Shown: positions 18,658-29,516, counted from the first letter of the stretch. The stretch: 64,000 bases of DNA from Corynebacterium sp. (GCF_030152825.1 NZ_JASLIP010000045.1:1-64000), one strand, 5' to 3'. Notes: a model not told the origin generated them from the sequence alone. Translations and numbers: made by a program.

Positions 18658-18714
18658 GAAGGGTTGAATTCGACACCCTATTCAAAGATTGAATGCATCG
18701 GAAGGATAAGCGAC

Positions 18715-20535
18715 GTGCTGCGAACCCATCTAGCAGGCGAACTTCGCCCAGGAGACATCGACTCGGAGGTCACCCTCACCGGCTGGGTAGGCCGTCGTCG
18801 AGACCACGGTGGCGTGATTTTCATCGACCTGCGCGACCGTTCCGGCGTGGCCCAGGTCGTGTTCCGCGAGTCCGAGGTCGCCGAGCGCGCCCATGCGCTG
18901 CGCAGCGAGTACTGTGTCCGCGTCCGCGGTCGCGTGGAGGCCCGTCCTGGGGGCTCCGAGAACCTGAACCTGCCGTCCGGTGCCGTCGAGGTCAACGTCA
19001 ACGAGCTCGAAGTGCTCAACGAGTCCGCCGCACTGCCGTTCCAGATCGACGACCCGTCCTCTGCCGGCGAAGTCGGCGAAGAGACCCGCCTGAAGTACCG
19101 CTACCTGGATCTGCGCCGTGCCTCCCAGGGCGACGCACTCCGCCTGCGCTCCAAGGCCAACGCTGCGGCCCGCAAGGTACTCGAGAGCCACGATTTCACC
19201 GAGATCGAGACCCCGACGCTGACCCGTTCTACCCCGGAGGGCGCACGTGACTTCCTGGTTCCGGCACGCCTGAAGCCAGGCACCTTCTACGCTCTGCCGC
19301 AGTCCCCGCAGCTGTTCAAGCAGCTGCTTATGGTCGCCGGCATGGAGCGTTACTACCAGATCGCCCGCTGCTACCGTGACGAGGACTTCCGCGCCGACCG
19401 CCAGCCAGAGTTCACCCAGCTGGACGTCGAGATGAGCTTCGTCGACCAGGAGGATGTCATCGCCCTGGCCGAGGAGATCCTCACCGAGGTGTGGTCCACC
19501 GCCGGCTACGAGGTCCAGACTCCGTTCCCGCGCATGACCTACGCCGACGCGATGCGCCTCTACGGCTCCGATAAGCCGGACCTGCGTTTCGACATCCAGA
19601 TCACCGAGTGCACCGAGTTCTTCAAGGATACGACCTTCCGCGTGTTCCAGAACGAGTACGTCGGTGCCGTCGTGATGGATGGTGGCGCCAGCCAGCCACG
19701 CCGTCAGCTCGACGCTTGGCAGGAGTGGGCCAAGCAGCGTGGCGCGAAGGGCCTGGCCTATATCCTGGTGGGCGAGGACGGCGAGCTGTCCGGTCCAGTT
19801 GCGAAGAACATCACCGACGAGGAGCGCGCTGGTATCGCCGATCACGTCGGCGCGAAGCCGGGCGACTGCATCTTCTTCGCTGCCGGCGACACCAAGTCCT
19901 CCCGCGGCCTGCTGGGCGCGGCACGCGGCGAGATCGCCCAGAAGCTGGGACTCATTGACGACACCAAGTGGGCCTTCACCTGGGTCGTTGATGCGCCGAT
20001 GTTTGAGCCTGCAGCCGATGCCCGCGCAGAGGGCGACGTGGCGCTCGGCAATTCCGCATGGACTGCCGTGCACCACGCATTCACCTCCCCGAAGCCGGAG
20101 TTCCTGGACTCCTTCGACCAGGACCCGGGTTCCGCGTTGGCCTACGCCTACGACATCGTGTGCAACGGCAACGAGATCGGCGGCGGGTCCATCCGTATTC
20201 ACCAGCGGGACGTCCAGGAGCGAGTGTTCCAGGTCATGGGCATCTCCCAGGAGGAGGCTCGCGAGAAGTTCGGCTTCCTGCTCGACGCCTTCGCCTTCGG
20301 CGCTCCGCCACATGGCGGCATCGCGTTCGGTTGGGACCGAATTGTCAGCCTGCTGGGTGGATTCGACTCCATCCGCGACGTCATCGCCTTCCCGAAGTCC
20401 GGCGGCGGTGTCGACCCGCTGACGGATGCGCCGAGCGAGATCACCCCAGAGCAGCGCAAGGAGTCCGGTATCGACGCGAAGCCAAAGAAGGCCGCCGCGG
20501 CGCAGGCCGGCGCAACCAAGGCCAGCTCCCAGTAG
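18715..20535 (+). CDS. aspS: Aspartyl-tRNA synthetase, probably non-discriminating
   Basis: A bacterial-type class IIb AspRS of 606 aa. It has an N-terminal OB anticodon domain ([14 protein letters not shown]), class II motif 1 region after KYRYLDLRR, motif 2 ([17 protein letters not shown]), the bacterial GAD insertion, and motif 3 ([11 protein letters not shown]). Residue 31 in RRRDHGG is His. In characterised enzymes His here goes with relaxed tRNA choice, meaning Asp-tRNA-Asn is also made and amidated by GatCAB, whereas the E. coli-type discriminating enzyme has Leu. GTG 18715 is chosen for its GAAGGA site. A Lys/Ala-rich tail ends the protein. Confidence 0.96.
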   Translation: MLRTHLAGELRPGDIDSEVTLTGWVGRRRDHGGVIFIDLRDRSGVAQVVFRESEVAERAHALRSEYCVRVRGRVEARPGGSENLNLPSGAVEVNVNELEVLNESAALPFQIDDPSSAGEVGEETRLKYRYLDLRRASQGDALRLRSKANAAARKVLESHDFTEIETPTLTRSTPEGARDFLVPARLKPGTFYALPQSPQLFKQLLMVAGMERYYQIARCYRDEDFRADRQPEFTQLDVEMSFVDQEDVIALAEEILTEVWSTAGYEVQTPFPRMTYADAMRLYGSDKPDLRFDIQITECTEFFKDTTFRVFQNEYVGAVVMDGGASQPRRQLDAWQEWAKQRGAKGLAYILVGEDGELSGPVAKNITDEERAGIADHVGAKPGDCIFFAAGDTKSSRGLLGAARGEIAQKLGLIDDTKWAFTWVVDAPMFEPAADARAEGDVALGNSAWTAVHHAFTSPKPEFLDSFDQDPGSALAYAYDIVCNGNEIGGGSIRIHQRDVQERVFQVMGISQEEAREKFGFLLDAFAFGAPPHGGIAFGWDRIVSLLGGFDSIRDVIAFPKSGGGVDPLTDAPSEITPEQRKESGIDAKPKKAAAAQAGATKASSQ

Positions 20536-20561
20536 AGCGAAAAGACTAAAGACCAGCTGGG

Positions 20562-21866
20562 ATGGCGCACAGTGCCACCCCGTTGGCGATGAGGATGAGT
20601 AAACAGGTGTCCGAACACAATCCAGCCCTCTCCGTGGCAGCGGTCGTCGAATCCGCACAGCGAGTTCTCGCCGCCCGCTTCGGGGGATCGCCGGCACTGA
20701 GCAATCCGGAGAACCTCGGAGGAAACGGATCCTCCCTGGTTCTGCGCGCTCGGGTCGGGCACAATGACTTCCTCCAGGAGCGCACGGTGGTGGTCAAGCA
20801 GCTGCCACCGGAGACCTCGGGGGAGGAGCACTCATCCCTCGCAGACCCGGAGGCCAACCGGTCTCGCGGCAGCAGGCGAATCTCCTTCGACCGCACCGGG
20901 CTTTTCCGCGAGCTCGTGGCGTACCAGTTCACAAACACCCTGGCTGAGGAGTCACGGCCGGGTCCGTTGCTGCTCGCCTATGACATCGAGGAACGCCTTC
21001 TGATCCTCTCGGACCTCGGTGAAGGTCAAAACTTCGCTGAGGTGCTCACCCAGCTGCCCGCCAAGGAACGGCGCACTGCGCTGCGGAAGCTGGGGCGTTC
21101 CCTCGGCCGTATGCACGTAGCCACGGCAGGCAAAGAAGAGTCCTATGATACTCTCTTCCGCCGCCAGTGCCAGAAGCACGGCTACGCTGCTGAGGACGTC
21201 GCCGGCCAGCAGCCGGATATTGCGGAAACTGTTGAGCTCGGGCGGGAGCTGATGGAGCGCAACCAGATCTCCATGCACCCGGAGGTCACCCGGTTGGCCA
21301 ACGTGGCGGGGAAACGGCAGTCGGATTCCACCGCTCGCGCCTTCACCCCATTCGACCTGATGCCGGACAACATTGTGTTGGCGCAGCGGGTGTTCTTCCT
21401 CGACTACGAGTGGGCAGGCTTCCGCGATATCGCCTTCGACGTCGCGTGCGTCGTGGCCGGTTTCCCGCAGGACCTCACGACCCCGGCACTAAGCGATAAG
21501 GAGACCGCCGAGTTCCTCGATGCCTGGCGAGCCGAGGTGGTGCACTACTGGCCGGAGTTCCGGGAGGACGCCTACTTCAACGAGGTTCTGGTGGCCTCGC
21601 TGATCGGGTGGGCCCTCTTCTCTCTCGCGCTCCTGTACTACGGCTCAGATAGGGTCAACGACCTGCGCGAATTCGATATCGAGGCTGATGACCTGAAGAA
21701 GCTGACCACCGCGCAGCTCATCGACCTCGCCACGACCGTGGACGCTATCCTGCGCTTCACGGCGGAGCTGGGGGAGGATCGTTTCGCCCCCGTCGTCGAG
21801 CTTGCAGAAAATCTCCTGGCGGCGCTCGCCCCGCTGGGCGCCCACCCGCAGCGACGCGAGGACTAG
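20562..21866 (+). CDS. APH-family phosphotransferase-like protein, altered catalytic loop
   Basis: This 434-aa cytoplasmic protein looks like an aminoglycoside-phosphotransferase/choline-kinase fold. An N-lobe with [15 protein letters not shown] and VVVKQLP (ATP-binding lysine) is followed by [11 protein letters not shown] and a C-lobe loop [10 protein letters not shown] (D265, N270). [15 protein letters not shown] (D281, E283) follows. The spacing fits the family's HxD-x4-N and D-[FW]-E motifs, but the loop His is replaced by Pro, so its activity is uncertain. Substrate unknown. Starts at ATG 20589 or 20595 are possible alternatives. It sits 26 bases after aspS and just before rarA. Confidence 0.72.
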   Translation: MAHSATPLAMRMSKQVSEHNPALSVAAVVESAQRVLAARFGGSPALSNPENLGGNGSSLVLRARVGHNDFLQERTVVVKQLPPETSGEEHSSLADPEANRSRGSRRISFDRTGLFRELVAYQFTNTLAEESRPGPLLLAYDIEERLLILSDLGEGQNFAEVLTQLPAKERRTALRKLGRSLGRMHVATAGKEESYDTLFRRQCQKHGYAAEDVAGQQPDIAETVELGRELMERNQISMHPEVTRLANVAGKRQSDSTARAFTPFDLMPDNIVLAQRVFFLDYEWAGFRDIAFDVACVVAGFPQDLTTPALSDKETAEFLDAWRAEVVHYWPEFREDAYFNEVLVASLIGWALFSLALLYYGSDRVNDLREFDIEADDLKKLTTAQLIDLATTVDAILRFTAELGEDRFAPVVELAENLLAALAPLGAHPQRRED

Positions 21867-21873
21867 GCGCGCC

Positions 21874-23259
21874 GTGGAGGACCTGTTCAGCCAGGCCGAA
21901 CCCAACCAGTCTGGGGCTGGTGCTGCGGAGGCGGAAGCATATTTTCACCCTGGGGCGCATGCGCCGCTGGCGGTCCGCATGCGACCGCGCAGCCTCGCTG
22001 AAGTGGTGGGGCAGGACCACGTGCTCGGGCCGGGAACCCCGCTACAGCGGCTTATCGACGGGCGTGGCGACTCCTCCGTCATCCTCTTCGGTCCGCCCGG
22101 CACGGGCAAAACCACCATCGCCTCCCTGATCTCCGCGGCATCCGGACGCCACTTTGTCGCCCTGTCCGCCCTGAATTCGGGGGTCAAGGAGGTGCGGGCC
22201 GTCATCGAGGACGCCCGTCGCCGATTGCTCCACGGAGAGCGCACCGTGCTCTTCATCGACGAGGTGCACCGGTTCTCCAAAACTCAACAGGACGCCCTGC
22301 TGGCCGCCGTGGAGAACCGCACGGTGCTGCTGGTTGCCGCCACAACCGAGAACCCGAGCTTCTCCGTGGTCTCGCCGCTGCTTAGTCGCTCGCTGCTGGT
22401 CCAGCTAAAGTCGCTGGATGAAGAAGGAATCAAGTCCGTGCTGCGTCGCGCCATCGCCGATGAGCGGGGCTTGGCCGGCCAGGTGCAGATCGCAGACGAC
22501 GCTCTGGGCCAGCTCGCCGCGGTCTCCGGCGGGGACGCCCGACGCAGCCTGACCTACCTCGAGGCCGTCGCCGAGGACGTCCTGCAACAACAGCAGGACG
22601 GTGATAAGTCTCCCACGATCACGGTCGCCGACGTCACCCGCTCCACGAATAAGGCGGTGGCTCGCTACGACCGCGACGGCGACCAGCACTATGACGTCAC
22701 CAGCGCATTCATCAAGTCCATGCGAGGTTCCGACCCGGATGCCGCACTGCATTACCTCGCCCGGATGCTTGAGGGTGGCGAGGACCCCCGGTTCATATCT
22801 AGGCGCTTGGTCATCGTCGCCTCCGAGGACATCGGCACTGCGGACCCCACCGCCCTGCAGGTCGCCGTCGCGGCGCACCAGGCAGTGAGCTTCATCGGTA
22901 TGCCCGAGGCCCGAATCACGCTGGCCCATGCCACCGTCCACATGGCTACCGCCCCGAAGAGCAACGCCGCCTACGTCGGTATCAACGAGGCCATCGCCGA
23001 CATCCGGGCAGGCAAGGGGGCCATCGTTCCCGCCCACCTGCGCGACGGGCATTACAGCGGCGCGAAGGCCCTCGGAAACGCCACCGGCTACCAGTACCCG
23101 CACGATGATCCCCGGGGCGTGTTGCGCCAGCAGTACCTGCCGGATGACCTGGCCGAAGTGGAGTACTACCGGCCCACCACTCACGGCCACGAGCGTACGA
23201 TCCACAGTCGCCTGGACACGCTGCGGGGTATTGTGCGTGGGTCGCGCCCGGGCAAGTAG
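21874..23259 (+). CDS. rarA: Replication-associated recombination protein RarA (MgsA)
   Basis: RarA is an AAA+ ATPase related to clamp loaders that acts at stalled replication forks. The 461-aa protein has [21 protein letters not shown] near the N-terminus, Walker [10 protein letters not shown] and Walker [16 protein letters not shown]. The sensor region is [18 protein letters not shown], and the C-terminal oligomerisation domain contains [17 protein letters not shown] and YPHDDP. GTG 21874, seven bases after the preceding stop, is where homologues begin. Co-transcription with the kinase-like gene is likely. Confidence 0.94.
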   Translation: MEDLFSQAEPNQSGAGAAEAEAYFHPGAHAPLAVRMRPRSLAEVVGQDHVLGPGTPLQRLIDGRGDSSVILFGPPGTGKTTIASLISAASGRHFVALSALNSGVKEVRAVIEDARRRLLHGERTVLFIDEVHRFSKTQQDALLAAVENRTVLLVAATTENPSFSVVSPLLSRSLLVQLKSLDEEGIKSVLRRAIADERGLAGQVQIADDALGQLAAVSGGDARRSLTYLEAVAEDVLQQQQDGDKSPTITVADVTRSTNKAVARYDRDGDQHYDVTSAFIKSMRGSDPDAALHYLARMLEGGEDPRFISRRLVIVASEDIGTADPTALQVAVAAHQAVSFIGMPEARITLAHATVHMATAPKSNAAYVGINEAIADIRAGKGAIVPAHLRDGHYSGAKALGNATGYQYPHDDPRGVLRQQYLPDDLAEVEYYRPTTHGHERTIHSRLDTLRGIVRGSRPGK

Positions 23260-23366
23260 AATGCCATCTGTAGTTTTAGCTTTCCCTGCGGCACGCAACC
23301 CGCAGGAGGCGGTTGGCCCCACCAAGGCCGCCGAGACAACCCGAGACAGATTGAGGTAGCACAACC

Positions 23367-26033
23367 GTGCAGACGCATGAGATTCGCCAGCGCTTCACCG
23401 ACCATTTCGTGAAAAGCGGTCACACCGAGGTGCCCAGCGCGTCGTTGATCCTCGACGACCCGAACCTGCTCTTCGTCAACGCGGGCATGGTCCCCTTCAA
23501 GCCGTACTTCCTGGGTCAGGAGACCCCGTCGTTCGGCACCGCCACCTCCATCCAGAAGTGCGTGCGCACCCTCGACATCGACGAGGTCGGCATCACCACC
23601 CGCCATAACACCTTTTTCCAGATGGCTGGCAACTTCTCTTTCGGCCAGTACTTCAAGGAAGGCGCGATCAAGAACGCGTGGACGCTGCTGACCAACTCCG
23701 TCGACGACGGTGGCCTCGGTATGGACCCGGATCGCCTCTGGGTCACCGTCTACGAGGACGACGACGAGGCTGCGCAGCTGTGGCACGACCTCGTTGGTCT
23801 CCCTACCGAGCGCATCCAGCGCCTCGGTATGGAGGATAACTACTGGCACATGGGCGTGCCCGGTCCGTGTGGTCCGTGCTCCGAGATCTACTACGACCGC
23901 GGTCCGGCTTATGGCGCGGACGGTGGCCCGGCGGTGGACGATAGCCGATTCATCGAGATCTGGAACCTGGTGTTCATGGAGTTCGAGCGTGGCGAAACCA
24001 AGCCCGACGGCAGCTTCGACATCGTAGGCAACCTGCCGAAGAAGAACATCGATACCGGCATGGGCGTGGAGCGCCTCGCATTCCTGCTGCAGGGAGTGGA
24101 TAACGTCTACGAGACCGACCTGCTGCGCCCGGTGATCGACACCGCCGAGAAGTTGACCGGCACTCGCTACGGCTCGGAGGACAAGGGCGATATCCGCTTC
24201 CGTGTCATCGCCGATCACAGCCGTACCGCGCTGATGCTCATCCTCGACGGCGTGACCCCAGGCAACGAGGGGCGTGGCTACATCCTGCGTCGCTTGATCC
24301 GCCGCATCATTCGCTCCGCCCGACTGCTGGGTGCTCAGGGGCCAGTCATCGAGCAGCTCCTGGACACCGTCCGCGAGGCGATGACCCCGTCCTACCCGGA
24401 GATCGAGGAGAACTGGGAGCGCATCCGCTCCGTGGGCGTGACCGAAGAGAAGGCCTTCCTTAAGACCCTCGAGTCCGGCTCCCAGCTTTTCGAGCAGTTC
24501 CTTACGGAGGCCCGCAACAGCGGCGCCACCGTGGTTCCGGGCGATGTCGCCTTCTCGCTGCACGACACCCACGGCTTCCCGATCGATCTAACCCGCGAGA
24601 TGGCCGAGGAGGCCTCGCTGACGGTCGACGAGGAGGGCTTCCACGAGCTGATGGCCGAACAGAAGGCCCGCGCCAAGGCGGATAACGCCGCCAAGAAGCA
24701 CGTCCACGCGGACCTGAGCATCTACCGCGCGTTCATCGATTCCCACCCGACCCACTTCACCGGCTACGAAAACACGGTGGACGAGGGCAAGGTTCTGGGC
24801 CTGGTCGTCGACGGCCAGCTCGCCGACCGTGCGGCCGCCGGACAGCACGCCCAGGTCATCCTGGACCAGACCCCGTTCTACGCCGAGTCGGGTGGCCAGA
24901 TGGCCGACCGTGGCACCCTCCGCGGCCCGGGTGGTCTGGCTAAGGTCGTGGACGTCCAAAAGATCGCCAAGAAGGTCTGGGCGCACCAGATCGAGGTTAC
25001 CGAGGGAGAGCTCGCCATCGGAGAGCTCCTCGAGGCCCGCGTCGACCAGAAGTGGCGCCACCAGGCCCGCCAGGCGCACTCCGGTACCCACCTGATCCAC
25101 GCCGCGCTGCGCGAGGTGCTGGGGCCGACAGCCGTGCAGGCCGGTTCCATGAACAAGCCCGGCTACCTGCGCTTCGACTTCTCCTACGGGGATCAACTAA
25201 CCGAGAAGCAGCTGCAGCAGATCGAGGAGATCGCGAACTCCGCGGTGGACACCGACTACCAGGTCAACACCATCGAGACCTCCCTGGAGGAGGCCAAGGC
25301 GATGGGTGCGATGGCTCTGTTCGGCGAGAACTACGGCAACCAGGTTCGTGTCGTCGAGATCGGCGGACCATTCTCCATGGAGCTGTGCGGCGGTATCCAC
25401 GTGGACCACTCCTCCCAGATTGGCCCGATCAGCGTGCTCGGTGAGTCCTCCGTGGGCTCCGGCGTGCGTCGCATCGAGGCCTACACCGGAATGGATTCCT
25501 TCCGCCACCTCGCCGCTGACCGTTCCTTGGTCGCGAACCTCGCGGCGAATTTCAAGGCCACCAGCGAGGAGATCCCGGAGCGCATCGACGCGCTGACCGC
25601 CAAGCTCAAGGCCGCAGAGAAGCAGGTCCAGCAGCTGCGTGCCCAACAGCTGGCAGCCCAGGTCGGCAGCATCGTGGACAGCGCCGCGGATGTGTCCGGC
25701 GTGAAGGTGCTGACCCAGAACCTCGGGGAGGGCCTGGGTGCGAAGGACCTGCGCTCGGTGGCGCAGGACGCCATCGCCCGCTTCAACTCCGAGGCGGCGG
25801 TCGTGCTCTTCACTGCCCAGGACGGCGAGAAGGTTCCGTTCGTGGCCGCGGCAAATCCGCAGGCTGTCGAGCGTGGCCTGAAGGCTGGCGACCTGGTCAA
25901 GGCATTCGGCGCCGAGGTTGGTGGCCGTGGTGGCGGTAAGCCAGCCCTGGCGCAGGGCTCCGGTTCCGATGCTTCCGGCATCGACACCGGCCTGGCCGCC
26001 GTTCAGCGCCTCGTGAACGAGACTCTGAGCTAG
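23367..26033 (+). CDS. alaS: Alanyl-tRNA synthetase
   Basis: AlaRS charges and proofreads tRNA-Ala. The 888-aa protein has the class II catalytic core ([35 protein letters not shown]) and the tRNA-recognition helices. The editing domain has its zinc ligands H571 and H575 (HSGTH) and C674 and H678 (CGGIH). A coiled-coil/C-Ala tail ends in [15 protein letters not shown]. Length is standard. GTG 23367 follows TTGAGGTAG. I saw no T-box leader in the 107 bases before it. Confidence 0.97.
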   Translation: MQTHEIRQRFTDHFVKSGHTEVPSASLILDDPNLLFVNAGMVPFKPYFLGQETPSFGTATSIQKCVRTLDIDEVGITTRHNTFFQMAGNFSFGQYFKEGAIKNAWTLLTNSVDDGGLGMDPDRLWVTVYEDDDEAAQLWHDLVGLPTERIQRLGMEDNYWHMGVPGPCGPCSEIYYDRGPAYGADGGPAVDDSRFIEIWNLVFMEFERGETKPDGSFDIVGNLPKKNIDTGMGVERLAFLLQGVDNVYETDLLRPVIDTAEKLTGTRYGSEDKGDIRFRVIADHSRTALMLILDGVTPGNEGRGYILRRLIRRIIRSARLLGAQGPVIEQLLDTVREAMTPSYPEIEENWERIRSVGVTEEKAFLKTLESGSQLFEQFLTEARNSGATVVPGDVAFSLHDTHGFPIDLTREMAEEASLTVDEEGFHELMAEQKARAKADNAAKKHVHADLSIYRAFIDSHPTHFTGYENTVDEGKVLGLVVDGQLADRAAAGQHAQVILDQTPFYAESGGQMADRGTLRGPGGLAKVVDVQKIAKKVWAHQIEVTEGELAIGELLEARVDQKWRHQARQAHSGTHLIHAALREVLGPTAVQAGSMNKPGYLRFDFSYGDQLTEKQLQQIEEIANSAVDTDYQVNTIETSLEEAKAMGAMALFGENYGNQVRVVEIGGPFSMELCGGIHVDHSSQIGPISVLGESSVGSGVRRIEAYTGMDSFRHLAADRSLVANLAANFKATSEEIPERIDALTAKLKAAEKQVQQLRAQQLAAQVGSIVDSAADVSGVKVLTQNLGEGLGAKDLRSVAQDAIARFNSEAAVVLFTAQDGEKVPFVAAANPQAVERGLKAGDLVKAFGAEVGGRGGGKPALAQGSGSDASGIDTGLAAVQRLVNETLS

Positions 26034-26053
26034 TTCTGCGAGGTCGATCGTCG

Positions 26054-26548
26054 ATGGCATCCGATTTTTCCCGCGAGGAGATTACTCCGGACCGTCCCGA
26101 CCCGGAGACAGATCCGGGGCGGGGACGGCGGCTGGCTCTCGACGTCGGTAGTGTGCGGATCGGCGTTGCCCTGAGCGACCCGGATGGGATCCTGGCCTCT
26201 CCGCTGGAGACGGTCGCCGCCGCCGTCGACGGCTCCGACGTTTCGCGCGTCGTGGAACTGATCGCGGAGAACTTCGTCGTGGAGGTCGTCGTCGGTCTTC
26301 CGGTAGCGCTGCGCGGCAACCACACCGCGAGCACCGCGGCAGCCCTCGACTTCTACGAGGACCTGGACGAAGAGCTGCCCGACCTGCCGATACGGCTCGT
26401 CGACGAACGCATGTCCACCATGGCAGCCACCCAGGCCTTCCAGGCCTCCGGGGTGAGCGCCAAGAAGGGTCGGAAGCGGATTGACCAAGCTGCGGCAGTG
26501 CACATTCTGCAGGGGTGGCTCGACGCCCGTCGGCGGGTCATGTCGTAA
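26054..26548 (+). CDS. ruvX: Putative pre-16S rRNA nuclease / Holliday junction resolvase-like YqgF
   Basis: YqgF/RuvX (164 aa) is an RNase H-fold nuclease implicated in 16S rRNA 5'-end maturation; a junction resolvase role has also been proposed. Active-site features are the first-strand Asp in LALDVGSVRIGVALSDPDG, VEVVVGLPVALRG, and VDERMSTMAA, with the final Asp in KRIDQAAAVHILQGWL. The 30-residue hydrophilic N-terminal extension precedes the core. It follows alaS by 20 bases and mltG follows, matching the usual alaS-ruvX-mltG-aroE order of actinobacteria. Confidence 0.94.
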   Translation: MASDFSREEITPDRPDPETDPGRGRRLALDVGSVRIGVALSDPDGILASPLETVAAAVDGSDVSRVVELIAENFVVEVVVGLPVALRGNHTASTAAALDFYEDLDEELPDLPIRLVDERMSTMAATQAFQASGVSAKKGRKRIDQAAAVHILQGWLDARRRVMS

Positions 26549-26572
26549 TCGAATCGTGATCATGGAATAATG

Positions 26573-26623
26573 TCCGATGATCGATCCACGATCATCGGAT
26601 GCATCGCTGTCCTATAGCGATGC
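26573..26623 (+). other. Two consecutive perfect hairpins upstream of mltG
   Basis: Hairpin 1 pairs TCCGATGATC (26573-26582) with GATCATCGGA (26590-26599) over a 7-nt loop. One base later hairpin 2 pairs GCATCGCT (26601-26608) with AGCGATGC (26616-26623), again over 7 nt. Neither has a T run, so simple termination after ruvX is unlikely. A TAATGT box at 26568-26573 would put them at the 5' end of an mltG leader of about 115 nt. Just upstream, CGTGATCATGGA (26555-26566) repeats a sequence near the cyclophilin gene. Confidence 0.55.
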
Positions 26624-26695
26624 TTCGCGTTGCCTTCACGCTCTCGAGCGTGGCCGCGCCTTCCGTAGCACCCGAGATCCGAAAGGCATAGTTGC

Positions 26696-27850
26696 ATGAC
26701 CCTGAAGCGGAGTATGCAACCGAAGTACCGGCGCCGCCGTCAACTGGCCGTCGCGCTGGCTTTGGCGCTCACCCTCTTGTTGGTGGGTATCTCCGGGTAC
26801 GTCTGGTACCAGCGGTCCGTCGTCGGCCAGCGCGACTACGAGGGTGCGGGCAACGGAACGGTCGTGATGGTCAAGGTCGGCGAGGGCGATAGCCTGTCTT
26901 CCATCGCTCCGACCCTGGTGGAGAAAGAGATTGTCGGCTCCCGGCGGGCACTGATGCGGGAGGCCGAGGCCCGCGAGGCGAGCCTGCAGACCGGCTACTA
27001 CCCGCTCCAGGAGAAGATGTCGGCCTCGGCCGCACTTGACGCGCTGACGGACGACGCCAACCGCCGCGGCGTCGTCGATATTCCGACTGGCCTGACGCTG
27101 GAGGACGTCACGGTCGTGGGCGGGAAGACGCGTGAGGGAATCTACTCGCTGATCTCCGCTCAGACCTGCTCGAGCGAGGATGAGTGCATTTCCTCCGATG
27201 CGCTGCGCGATGCCGTGGTCAGCTCCGCCCCGGAGGAGTTGGAGGTGCCGCAGTGGGCGAAGGGAGCGGTCGCGGAACGCAGAGACGATCCGCGCCGCAT
27301 CGAGGGGCTGATCTCCCCGGGCGTGCACCTTTTCGACCCGACCTCGACCCCGCAGGAGATCATGCGCGAGCTGATCAGCAACTCTGCGGCGGAATACGAG
27401 GCGACGGGGCTTCTCAGCGCCGCGGAGGCCGTGGGTCTGAGCCCTTATGAGATGATCACGGCCGCCTCCCTGGTGGAGCGCGAGGCGCCTGCCGGGGACT
27501 TCGACAAGGTTGCTCGCGTGATCCTCAACCGACTCAAGGAAGACCAGCGCCTGGAGTTCGACTCCACGGTGAATTATGACGTCGCCGAGCAGGAGGTCGC
27601 CACGACGGATAGCGACCGCGCCCGCCGCACCCCGTGGAACACCTACGCGAAGAAGGGGCTGCCGGAGACCCCGATCGCCTCCCCGGGTATTCAGGCGCTG
27701 CAGGCGATGGAACACCCCGCCGAGGGCGATTGGCTCTACTTCGTCACCATCAACAAGGATGGTGAGACCGTGTTCAACCGGGACTTCGATGCCCACGAGG
27801 TTGCGATCGAGAAGGCACGCGCCAACGGCGTGCTGGACTCGGCCCGCTAA
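26696..27850 (+). CDS. mltG: Endolytic murein transglycosylase MltG
   Basis: MltG cuts nascent glycan strands and helps set peptidoglycan chain length. The 384-aa protein has a basic N-terminus and a membrane helix at about residues 15-34. A LysM-like region follows (VKVGEGDSLSSIAPTL). The YceG catalytic domain carries the presumed catalytic glutamate E261 (ASLVEREA) and VARVILNRLKEDQRLEFDSTVNYDV. It is anchored with the domain outside the cell. ATG 26696 follows GAAAGGCA. It lies 28 bases before aroE. Confidence 0.94.
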   Translation: MTLKRSMQPKYRRRRQLAVALALALTLLLVGISGYVWYQRSVVGQRDYEGAGNGTVVMVKVGEGDSLSSIAPTLVEKEIVGSRRALMREAEAREASLQTGYYPLQEKMSASAALDALTDDANRRGVVDIPTGLTLEDVTVVGGKTREGIYSLISAQTCSSEDECISSDALRDAVVSSAPEELEVPQWAKGAVAERRDDPRRIEGLISPGVHLFDPTSTPQEIMRELISNSAAEYEATGLLSAAEAVGLSPYEMITAASLVEREAPAGDFDKVARVILNRLKEDQRLEFDSTVNYDVAEQEVATTDSDRARRTPWNTYAKKGLPETPIASPGIQALQAMEHPAEGDWLYFVTINKDGETVFNRDFDAHEVAIEKARANGVLDSAR

Positions 27851-27878
27851 GCAATAAGCCAGGAAGAAGAGGAAGCCG

Positions 27879-28841
27879 ATGTCGGAAAACCAGGATGCCC
27901 AGCTGTCTACCGGCGGTGACCCTCGCCCCACTGCGGACTCGACGGGCGCGAGCGTCCTCAGCCCCGAGGAATTCGTCGCGCTGAGCGGCCCCCGCTGTGC
28001 GGTCCTGGGCAGCCCGGTGTCGCATTCGCTGTCCCCGGTAATCCACAAGGCCGGCTACCGGGCCACGGGCCTGGATCTGGATTACTACCGCGTGGAGGCG
28101 CCAGAGGCCCGGGACATCCGGGTGATCGTTCAGGCACAGGACCCGGACATCCGCGGCCTGTCTGTCACCATGCCGGGGAAAGGCGCAGCACTCGAGCTGG
28201 CGGGACTGGCGACGAAGCGGGCCGAGGACATCGGCTCCGCCAACACGATGGTGCCGCAGGAGGATGGTCGCTGGCTCGCGGATAACACCGACGTCGACGG
28301 TCTCACCGCCTGCCTGGACGCGGCGGCAGCCGAGATCACCGAGCGCGATCCGGAACGAGGCGCACCCTTCGACGGTCAGACCGCCATCATCGTCGGTAAC
28401 GGTGGCACCGCCCGCCCCGCCGTCGCTGCCGCAGCAGCTGCCGGCTTTGCCGAGATTAACGTGGTCGCCCGTTCGGAGCGTGCTCTGAACCTGCAGGCAC
28501 TCACCGAGTCGCTCGGCATGGAGTTTTCCTGGACCCGGTTCGACGCCCCGGAGCTGGGCCATGTGTGTGGCCAGGCTGCAGCGCTGATTTCGACGGTCCC
28601 GGAGGACGTCGCTGCGGAGTACGTGGATGAGTTCTGTCGCGCTGAGTCTGTCATCGACGTTATCTACGATCCCTATCCCACCGCGCTGTTGGCTCAGGCC
28701 AAGCATCAGGGGCTGCCAGTCTCCGATGGTCTGCAGATGCTCGCTGGCCAGGCGGAGGAGCAGTTCCGGCTGTTCACCGGCCAGCAGGCTCCCGAGGGGC
28801 TATTCTTGGCCGAACTGCACCAGCACCTGGCGTTGGACTAA
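27879..28841 (+). CDS. aroE: Shikimate dehydrogenase
   Basis: AroE reduces 3-dehydroshikimate with NADPH in the chorismate pathway. The 320-aa protein has a 35-residue N-terminal extension before VLGSPVSHSLSPVIH. The catalytic lysine is K101 (VTMPGK) and the catalytic aspartate D136 (NTDVDG). A Rossmann-type GNGGTARPAVAAA loop binds NADP. AGGAAGAAGAGGAAG precedes the ATG. It is separated from aroC-aroK-aroB-aroQ by the peptidase gene and the inserted oxidoreductase. Confidence 0.94.
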   Translation: MSENQDAQLSTGGDPRPTADSTGASVLSPEEFVALSGPRCAVLGSPVSHSLSPVIHKAGYRATGLDLDYYRVEAPEARDIRVIVQAQDPDIRGLSVTMPGKGAALELAGLATKRAEDIGSANTMVPQEDGRWLADNTDVDGLTACLDAAAAEITERDPERGAPFDGQTAIIVGNGGTARPAVAAAAAAGFAEINVVARSERALNLQALTESLGMEFSWTRFDAPELGHVCGQAAALISTVPEDVAAEYVDEFCRAESVIDVIYDPYPTALLAQAKHQGLPVSDGLQMLAGQAEEQFRLFTGQQAPEGLFLAELHQHLALD

Positions 28842-28958
28842 GCCGGAGCCTTATCTTCTCAGCGCAGGAGGGGGAAGGAGATTCCTGCGCGGGGAAGCAG
28901 GGGGCTCTTGGGGTAGGGGAGAAGACTACAGGGGAGCAGGCTTAAGGGGAGCCAATCG

Positions 28959-29420
28959 ATGATATGCGCTGTGCTTGCCACGCTTGGAGTGGCTGTGGCC
29001 TACCTGGCGGTCGTGGATTGGCGGTACCGTCGCATCCCCAACGTCGTGGTGCTCCCCAACATCCTGTGCGCGGTCGTCGCGGCGTGTGTCTGGCAGCCTG
29101 CAGCACTTGTCGGCGGCGTGGTGTGGTGGCTATTGTTCAGTTTCTTCCACCAACGCTCTGTAAAGAACCGCCGCGAAGGGAGCGGAGCTCCTGGCCAGTA
29201 CTTCGGGGGCGGGGACGCCAAGCTCGCGGCGTTGTGCGGCATCCTTGCCGCCTGGCACGGATTGGGGTGGGTGTTGCTCGCCATCGGCGCTTCCGGCGTG
29301 CTCACGACCGGAGGGATACTGATCCAGGATCGGGGCAGAAAGACTCCACCCCAGCGGGCCGTTGCCATGGGACCGGCCATGGTTCTGGGTACGCTGCTGG
29401 CCTTCGCGGTGTCCTTATAA
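28959..29420 (+). CDS. Type IV prepilin peptidase-like A24 family protein
   Basis: A short 153-aa membrane aspartic peptidase of the TadV/CpaA-PilD A24 class. The two catalytic aspartates are D20 (VVDWRYRRIPN) and D86 (FGGGDAKL), each in its conserved context, with about four hydrophobic helices. It lacks the N-terminal zinc/methyltransferase domain of full-length PilD, as is usual for Tad-type enzymes. No pilin genes are nearby, so its substrates are encoded elsewhere. AGGGGAG precedes the ATG. The last 12 codons are duplicated 1.3 kb downstream, after the inserted oxidoreductase gene. Confidence 0.87.
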   Translation: MICAVLATLGVAVAYLAVVDWRYRRIPNVVVLPNILCAVVAACVWQPAALVGGVVWWLLFSFFHQRSVKNRREGSGAPGQYFGGGDAKLAALCGILAAWHGLGWVLLAIGASGVLTTGGILIQDRGRKTPPQRAVAMGPAMVLGTLLAFAVSL

Positions 29421-29460
29421 AAGTTCAATGGCTTAGTCGTAGACCTAGCGGGATGCTCCG
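29382..29460 (+). repeat. Left copy of an 80-bp imperfect direct repeat flanking the oxidoreductase gene
   Basis: This 79-base segment covers the last 12 codons and stop of the A24 peptidase gene, the old spacer, and a short stretch starting ATGCTCCG that matches the first codons of aroC (ATGCTTCG). By eye it is about 84% identical to 30711-30790. The box matching the aroC -10 reads TAGACC here instead of TAGACT, and the aroC-like start meets a stop after five codons. Confidence 0.85.
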
Positions 29461-29516
29461 CCACCGGTGACAACAGGATGAGGAATAAGCGAAACTAGCC
29501 TCGTGTTGTGTGGTGC

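Noticed and set aside
18730..20697. 655-codon minus-strand open frame opposite aspS
   Set aside because: Antisense shadow of a real synthetase gene, with no domain and no plausible ribosome-binding site.
23260..23366. T-box leader before alaS
   Set aside because: No T-box sequence or specifier stem is recognisable in 107 bases.
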